Shown: positions 22,766 through 26,392 of the stretch, one piece after another | Numbering within the stretch: position 1 is the stretch's first letter | Layout of the letters: each line of letters opens with the position of its first letter | Source: a virus | Length of the DNA stretch: 26,392 nucleotides | Strand: one strand, 5' to 3' | Virus record (IMG/VR): IMGVR_UViG_3300032246_002097 | Location: 1-26,392 of that record | The notes under the pieces: generated by a model | The model's input: only the letters and a program-made list of their open reading frames with translations | Databases searched by the model: none | What the model was told of the DNA's origin: nothing | Position numbers and translations under genes: made by a program

Positions 22766-23908
22766 TTAGGCTTGACCACTGATGAACAACCCGCGAACTG
22801 TATCTTGGGGTCCACCAACTTGTGCACTAAATGTAAGGGTAACTGATTTATTACTACCAATATCAGAACTATATTCTTGACTATCAAGTTTAGCTCCTTT
22901 AAGGGTATATTTGGCTACAACATTATCATTTCCACATGCTGGATTTTTGATAGATATTGATGGATCGTATGTGCTACTATCGTTACAAATTAGATCATTG
23001 ATACTGCCTTCATTAATATCTGTTACTTGAGCGTCAACTTTTAAAGTTACAGTTAATGGGAAATCAATTGGTCTAGAGAATGCAAATTTACTACCAAGTC
23101 TTTGAATTGGAGTACGAGCCAAATCAAAACTCAATGTATAGCTTTGAATATTCATTGTTGTAGTATTTACTCCACCACCAGATGTTTGAGGAATTGTTAT
23201 AGTTATATCTCCTGGGCGCAAAGCACTAATTCCACTAGCTAAACCAGTAGAAGAAGTTGTTGCTGCGGTTGGAAGAGTATAATAATTATATACAGAACCA
23301 CCATCAGCAGGATTTACAGCTGGAATATAATTTCCAGTTGTTCCTTTTTGGAAGTTCATATTTAAACCTTCAACATTAATTGTTGTAGTTGAGAAATTTC
23401 CAACAGAACCTTCTGTAGAATAAGAACTGATAAAGCCATTTCCAACTCCAATAACGCCATTGTTTGCTGCAGTTGAGTCAGAATAATTAACAGCATCATT
23501 ACCTTCTGGTACTGTGCGGATAAAATAATTTCTTTCATCAGATGTTCCGTTTAGCAATCCAGAGATTGCAGAAACTTCAGTTGTATCGCCAGATTTATTT
23601 ATTGTAAATCCTAGATTTACTTCATTAACTAAATTTGCTACAAGATAACTAAAATCCAAAGCTACTGTTGGATTAGTTAAAATTACTCGATCAATAGCAG
23701 CCAATTGACCGAATTGATTAACATCGGTACGATCAACTGTAAAGCTATAGTTAGCTGTTTGAATTCTTTGAAGTTGATTGACTAAAGAATTTCCAGTTGG
23801 TCCAACGAAAGGGGTTTTCGCGGTTCCAGAAGTTAAGTGAAAACCTGTAGCTGGTGATGGACCAGCATATAAAGCTTCAGATTGATAAATTATACGATTT
23901 CTTGCCAT
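22766..23908 (-). CDS. Major tail tube protein
   Basis: The product has 380 residues. The N-terminal domain (to about 105) has IQTANYSFTVDRTDVNQFG and AIDRVILTNPTVALDFSYL, the pattern of phage major tail tube proteins in which the strand after an Arg-Val-Ile block packs into the tube barrel. The middle (about 110-255) is Gly/Ser/Thr/Asn-rich and may be a surface domain. The C-terminal part (256-380) returns to the tube fold with LSFDLARTPIQRLGSKFAF, FPLTVTLKV and SVTLTFSAQVGG. Position between tail completion genes and tape measure, its own promoter-like leader and a strong terminator all fit a highly expressed structural protein. GGAGA at 23918-23922 lies 9 nt from the ATG. Assignment by pattern and order, not by alignment. 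Confidence 0.78.
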   Translation of the reverse strand: MARNRIIYQSEALYAGPSPATGFHLTSGTAKTPFVGPTGNSLVNQLQRIQTANYSFTVDRTDVNQFGQLAAIDRVILTNPTVALDFSYLVANLVNEVNLGFTINKSGDTTEVSAISGLLNGTSDERNYFIRTVPEGNDAVNYSDSTAANNGVIGVGNGFISSYSTEGSVGNFSTTTINVEGLNMNFQKGTTGNYIPAVNPADGGSVYNYYTLPTAATTSSTGLASGISALRPGDITITIPQTSGGGVNTTTMNIQSYTLSFDLARTPIQRLGSKFAFSRPIDFPLTVTLKVDAQVTDINEGSINDLICNDSSTYDPSISIKNPACGNDNVVAKYTLKGAKLDSQEYSSDIGSNKSVTLTFSAQVGGPQDTVRGLFISGQA

Positions 23909-23932
23909 ATTATTTGTTCTCCATTTATTGTT

Positions 23933-23939
23933 ATTACAC
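23933..23939 (-). promoter_or_regulatory. GTGTAAT element in the tail tube leader
   Basis: The 57-base gap 23909-23965 carries, on the minus strand, GTGTAAT ending 24 nt before the tube ATG, then GGAGA (23918-23922) as a well placed ribosome binding site. A 12-base AT palindrome, ATTTTATAAAAT at 23943-23954, lies just upstream of the element. The spacing fits a promoter with a leader of roughly 15-20 nt. Confidence 0.45.
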
Positions 23940-23965
23940 CTTATTTTATAAAATTCTCACTTTTT

Positions 23966-24829
23966 TTATAATCTAGGGTATCTATTTTTTACTAATTCAA
24001 AATCAACAAAAGCTGAATATACATTACGATTTAAGCTATTAGTGGCATTTAATATTTTAGTATCAGACTTGGTAATATTAACTTCATTAATATATACATA
24101 TTCATTATCTACGCTTTTGTTTTTAGTTACATCAATATAATTAAAACAGCCTCCAGTAACACTATTTAATGCATCAAATGGCATATCACTTGGGTACATT
24201 AATGGTACTAATTGGCGACTTGTGTCTCTCATAATACTAGTTACAGCATCTAAATTAAAAACTGTATCTGATAATATGATTGCCCTTACATTACTTACTG
24301 TTTGGTCAAATCCGCCAAAAGCAAGAGGCTTATTTTTGCCTCCTTGATATTTTAAATATATAACAGGATAAGTTTCTGAGCCTACTGGTAAACCCGTTGG
24401 ATTTTGATATGTTTTAGGATTAATTTGGTAGGCTGTTTCAAATAAAATAGCTTCTTCTGTTTTACTAGTTAAATACATATTAAAATCTTTAACAGCATAA
24501 TTACCACTTAAAGCTACGCTAGGATTATTTATTGGTTGACTAAAATATAACTGACCTTCAGTAGCATTAATTCCACTTAATCCACTTTGACCTATTGTAA
24601 TAAAATTATTGTTTAAATATACTCCACTTATTATATTTGTTCCAGTTATAGAACAATCAATAATCATTTGTTTAAATGGAGCTCCATAAGTATAATATCC
24701 ATAATACATATTAGTTAGAGGATAAAAAACACTTTGATAATTAGTAAAAGCTTGACCTTTTGTTATGACGGTACGATCTAACCAAAATAACATACTTGTC
24801 ATTATGATATTATCAAATTGTGGCGTCAT
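23966..24829 (-). CDS. Putative tail terminator / tail completion protein
   Basis: The 287-residue product starts inside TAATG shared with the previous stop, so it is translationally coupled to the gene at 24829-25419. The N-terminus FDNIIMTSMLFWLDRTVITKGQAFTN is followed by mostly beta-type sequence with many Asn, Tyr and Ser (SGVYLNNNFITIGQSGLSG, NNPSVALSGNYAVKDFNMYL) and the ending NRNVYSAFVDFELVKNRYP. No enzymatic motif, signal peptide or membrane segment is visible. No family is recognised with certainty. Its position directly before the tube gene, after neck proteins, is where tail terminator or completion proteins are encoded, so I assign that role with modest confidence. Confidence 0.55.
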   Translation of the reverse strand: MTPQFDNIIMTSMLFWLDRTVITKGQAFTNYQSVFYPLTNMYYGYYTYGAPFKQMIIDCSITGTNIISGVYLNNNFITIGQSGLSGINATEGQLYFSQPINNPSVALSGNYAVKDFNMYLTSKTEEAILFETAYQINPKTYQNPTGLPVGSETYPVIYLKYQGGKNKPLAFGGFDQTVSNVRAIILSDTVFNLDAVTSIMRDTSRQLVPLMYPSDMPFDALNSVTGGCFNYIDVTKNKSVDNEYVYINEVNITKSDTKILNATNSLNRNVYSAFVDFELVKNRYPRL

Positions 24830-25419
24830 TACTTTAAACTCCTCATAAAATTATTATATATTTCTGACATATATTTTACTGTTTTAAAAGTTCCATTTCT
24901 AACTTTATTTTGAGATTGAATACCTCTTTTGGATCTACTTTTAGGAAATAATAAACCATATACATAATATCCGAACCCACTAATTCCATCTTCTATTCCT
25001 TTAACCCAGCTTTTTCCATTTTCAAAAGGTAATGGTGTTGCAGATTTAATTTCTTCAAAAGATGGAGTAAATACATTAAATTTTAATTCAAAAGTTTTTG
25101 AATTAAATGTTGATCTTTTATCTAAAAATGTATTTTCTTTTATTAAATTTTTTAAATCTTCTATTGGTTTATCTTCCGCTTCAAAACCTATAAAAGCAAA
25201 AAGATTTTCTTTTCCATCTAAAGTATAACTTATATTTTCTGCATCTGGCCCATTAGCAATCTCTTGAGAGACTGGATGATTTTCAATTTCATTTAAATAT
25301 TTTTTTGTGTTTTCAGTTAAGATTTCCTCAGCAAAATTTAATGCTTCTCTTTTAATAGCCTGTTCATAAGACTTAGAAAGTTCTTGATTGAGCTGCTTCG
25401 TATTAACTTTAGAAGCCAT
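24829..25419 (-). CDS. Putative neck / tail completion protein
   Basis: The ATG at 25417-25419 (MASKVNTKQL) follows the previous stop by one base (TAA-T-ATG), giving 196 residues. An upstream in-frame ATG at 25515 would overlap the preceding gene by 95 bases and is rejected. The N-terminal half is helical and charged (YEQAIKREALNFAEEILTENTKKYLNEIENHP), followed by a beta segment NLFAFIGFEAEDKPIEDL. The C-terminal half contains SWVKGIEDGISGFGYYVYG then SRSKRGIQSQNKVRNG and YMSEIYNNFMRSLK. This helix/sheet/helix layout is like HK97 gp10-type tail completion proteins, though the match is by impression. Order adaptor, stopper, this gene, tube supports a head-tail joining role. Confidence 0.58.
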   Translation of the reverse strand: MASKVNTKQLNQELSKSYEQAIKREALNFAEEILTENTKKYLNEIENHPVSQEIANGPDAENISYTLDGKENLFAFIGFEAEDKPIEDLKNLIKENTFLDKRSTFNSKTFELKFNVFTPSFEEIKSATPLPFENGKSWVKGIEDGISGFGYYVYGLLFPKSRSKRGIQSQNKVRNGTFKTVKYMSEIYNNFMRSLK

Positions 25420-25420
25420 A

Positions 25421-25861
25421 TTATTTTGTTTGCTCCAATCCATATACATAATAACTGTTGTTGAGATATCTTTTAACGGTATCTTCTGTAATAATATTCC
25501 ATGTTTTACCATCAAATTCTACATTTATAGTTTTACCATTAGCTATAAAATCTCTAGCTGGTTGTTTTACTTTTAACGTAACGTCTCCTCTTGCAAATAC
25601 AAGTTTTAAATCTGAATCTACTGCGTCTGTGTCTCTTGCGTTATTATAATATATTCTTCCACGAAAAACACCAGTAACAGGCACATATGTAAAATTAGTT
25701 TGATCAGAATTTTGTCCATATCCATAAATCATTGGGCTAGATAATTGATTAATAACTCTTATTGGATCCTTATTAACTACAAAAGGTCTAGAGAAATAAT
25801 CAAAAAATTGATCATATTCATTAGAAAAGCTAGCCGCAACATCTGAACTTATGTAGCTCAT
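25421..25861 (-). CDS. Putative head-closure (stopper) / neck protein
   Basis: The product has 146 residues. A helical start (AASFSNEYDQFFDYFSRP) is followed by FVVNKDPIRVINQ and a run of beta strands (TGVFRGRIYYN, LKLVFARGDVTLKVKQPARDFI, KTINVEFDGKTWNIITEDTVKRYL). That is the size and small beta-barrel style of siphovirus head-closure or stopper proteins, which follow the adaptor gene. There is an 8-base gap after the previous stop with no Shine-Dalgarno visible. The next gene begins after TAA-T-ATG. Assignment rests mainly on order. Confidence 0.52.
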   Translation of the reverse strand: MSYISSDVAASFSNEYDQFFDYFSRPFVVNKDPIRVINQLSSPMIYGYGQNSDQTNFTYVPVTGVFRGRIYYNNARDTDAVDSDLKLVFARGDVTLKVKQPARDFIANGKTINVEFDGKTWNIITEDTVKRYLNNSYYVYGLEQTK

Positions 25862-25869
25862 AAATTAAA

Positions 25870-26388
25870 TTATGGAATAAAATTATTTCTTCTGGTTCTA
25901 AATCCTGGACCATCAAAATCAAAACGAAAATCTCCATAAAATCCTGGTATTGTGTCATCTCCAGCAACTTGAACTGGTGAACTTTCATTATTTCTATATT
26001 GATAGACAAGACCTTTAAGTTCATCGTATTCTTGTTTTCTTATAGAGACATAATTTTTAAGTACTTCATTTTTATTAACTTTTTGAACGCTTCCAATATC
26101 ATCTTTGATTGTAATGAAATCTGTTGTAGCTAAACTTCCTACACTTTTGATTTTTAAATCAAAATAATATACATTATACATTTTTTTGAATATATATTTT
26201 TGAACATCATTTAAAGCTGGAGAAATTTCTAAGCCTTGATCATTAATTGAGAAAGATTCATTTAAAAAATTGCCTAAACCTCCAATATTTCTTCTTAACC
26301 ACGCAGCAATAGCGGATATACTAAAATCAGAAGGTTCTCCCAATTCTTCAAATATTTCTTGAGCGATAGAAGCAATGTAATTAGTCAT
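25870..26388 (-). CDS. Putative head-tail adaptor (connector) protein
   Basis: The product has 172 residues. The start at 26388 lies 4 bases from the right edge, so its leader is not visible, although the first residues look like a natural N-terminus. Residues 1-90 are largely helical (IASIAQEIFEELGEPSDFSISAIAAWLRRNIGGLGNFLNESF, VQKYIFKKMYNVYYFDLKI), consistent with gp6/HK97-type adaptor or neck proteins that add a helical ring under the portal. An acidic segment TIKDDIGSVQKVNKNEVLKNYV precedes a Gly/Phe/Asp-rich tail (GFYGDFRFDFDGPGFRTRRNN). It is the first visible gene of the minus-strand neck-to-tape block. Function inferred from layout and order. Confidence 0.52.
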   Translation of the reverse strand: MTNYIASIAQEIFEELGEPSDFSISAIAAWLRRNIGGLGNFLNESFSINDQGLEISPALNDVQKYIFKKMYNVYYFDLKIKSVGSLATTDFITIKDDIGSVQKVNKNEVLKNYVSIRKQEYDELKGLVYQYRNNESSPVQVAGDDTIPGFYGDFRFDFDGPGFRTRRNNFIP

Positions 26389-26392
26389 ACAC

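Noticed and set aside
23943-23954. AT palindrome ATTTTATAAAAT as a terminator of the 23966-24829 gene
   Set aside because: It is a direct palindrome without a loop, has no G-C pairs and no following T-run in the right direction; in such AT-rich DNA it is expected by chance.
25420-25515. Longer version of the neck gene, starting with ATG at 25515
   Set aside because: It overlaps the preceding gene by 95 bases, and its extra residues are a shadow of that gene's frame; the ATG at 25419 forms the TAA-T-ATG junction used elsewhere.
1-26392. tRNA genes, CRISPR array, insertion sequence, integrase or attachment site
   Set aside because: Gene packing leaves no gap over about 91 bases, and I found no cloverleaf, spaced direct repeats, transposase or recombinase motifs.

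Overview
The window is a contiguous piece of a tailed-bacteriophage genome. It is strongly AT-rich: AGA dominates the arginine codons, ATA isoleucine codons are frequent, and intergenic gaps are tiny. Almost everything belongs to the neck and tail of a long-tailed siphovirus. The tail-tip genes are recognisably of the phage lambda M-L-K-I-J type. A whole block of the gpJ-like protein lines up with lambda gpJ (for example NYxPxxxxYSGxWxGxFK and CDQxVPDGFGGxEPR), so a Gram-negative host is the best guess. No tRNA, CRISPR array, insertion sequence or integrase is visible. No gene-free stretch exceeds about 90 bases.

Layout. (1) 2-3437, plus strand: a multidomain glycosyltransferase cut by the left edge, a second glycosyltransferase part that looks like the missing half of its GT9 domain, and a probable Rad52/ERF-like single-strand annealing protein. 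(2) 3434-4231, minus strand: a protein that looks like a small paralogue of the tail tube protein. (3) 4232-4284: a 53-base divergent control region holding a 10-bp inverted repeat. (4) 4285-13524, plus strand: the tail-tip operon M, L, K, I, J and a large unknown protein. (5) 13521-26388, minus strand, read right to left: neck/adaptor proteins, tail completion proteins, tail tube, a likely G/GT-style chaperone pair, two coiled-coil or helical proteins, and a 2289-residue tape measure.

How the genes work together. The minus-strand block builds the connector-to-tail interface, the tube and its ruler. The plus-strand block builds the tip that seeds tube assembly, including the gpK peptidase pair (JAMM plus NlpC/P60) and the gpJ central tip protein. 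Relative to lambda, the tip module is inverted, so it converges on the tape-measure gene instead of following it. Within blocks, genes are coupled by 1-nt gaps or short overlaps. Five separate leaders carry the same GTGTAAT-type element, which I infer to be a phage late promoter or operator.

Most interesting points: a PD-(D/E)XK-nuclease-like domain embedded in the tape measure between G-[LF]-[IV]-P-N-F repeats; a canonical T_TTA_AAA slippery heptamer exactly at the junction of the two small genes between tube and tape measure; large inserts that separate the Fe-S cysteines of the gpL homologue; the second tube-like protein; and the shared promoter-like motif. All calls come from reading the sequence; no search was run.
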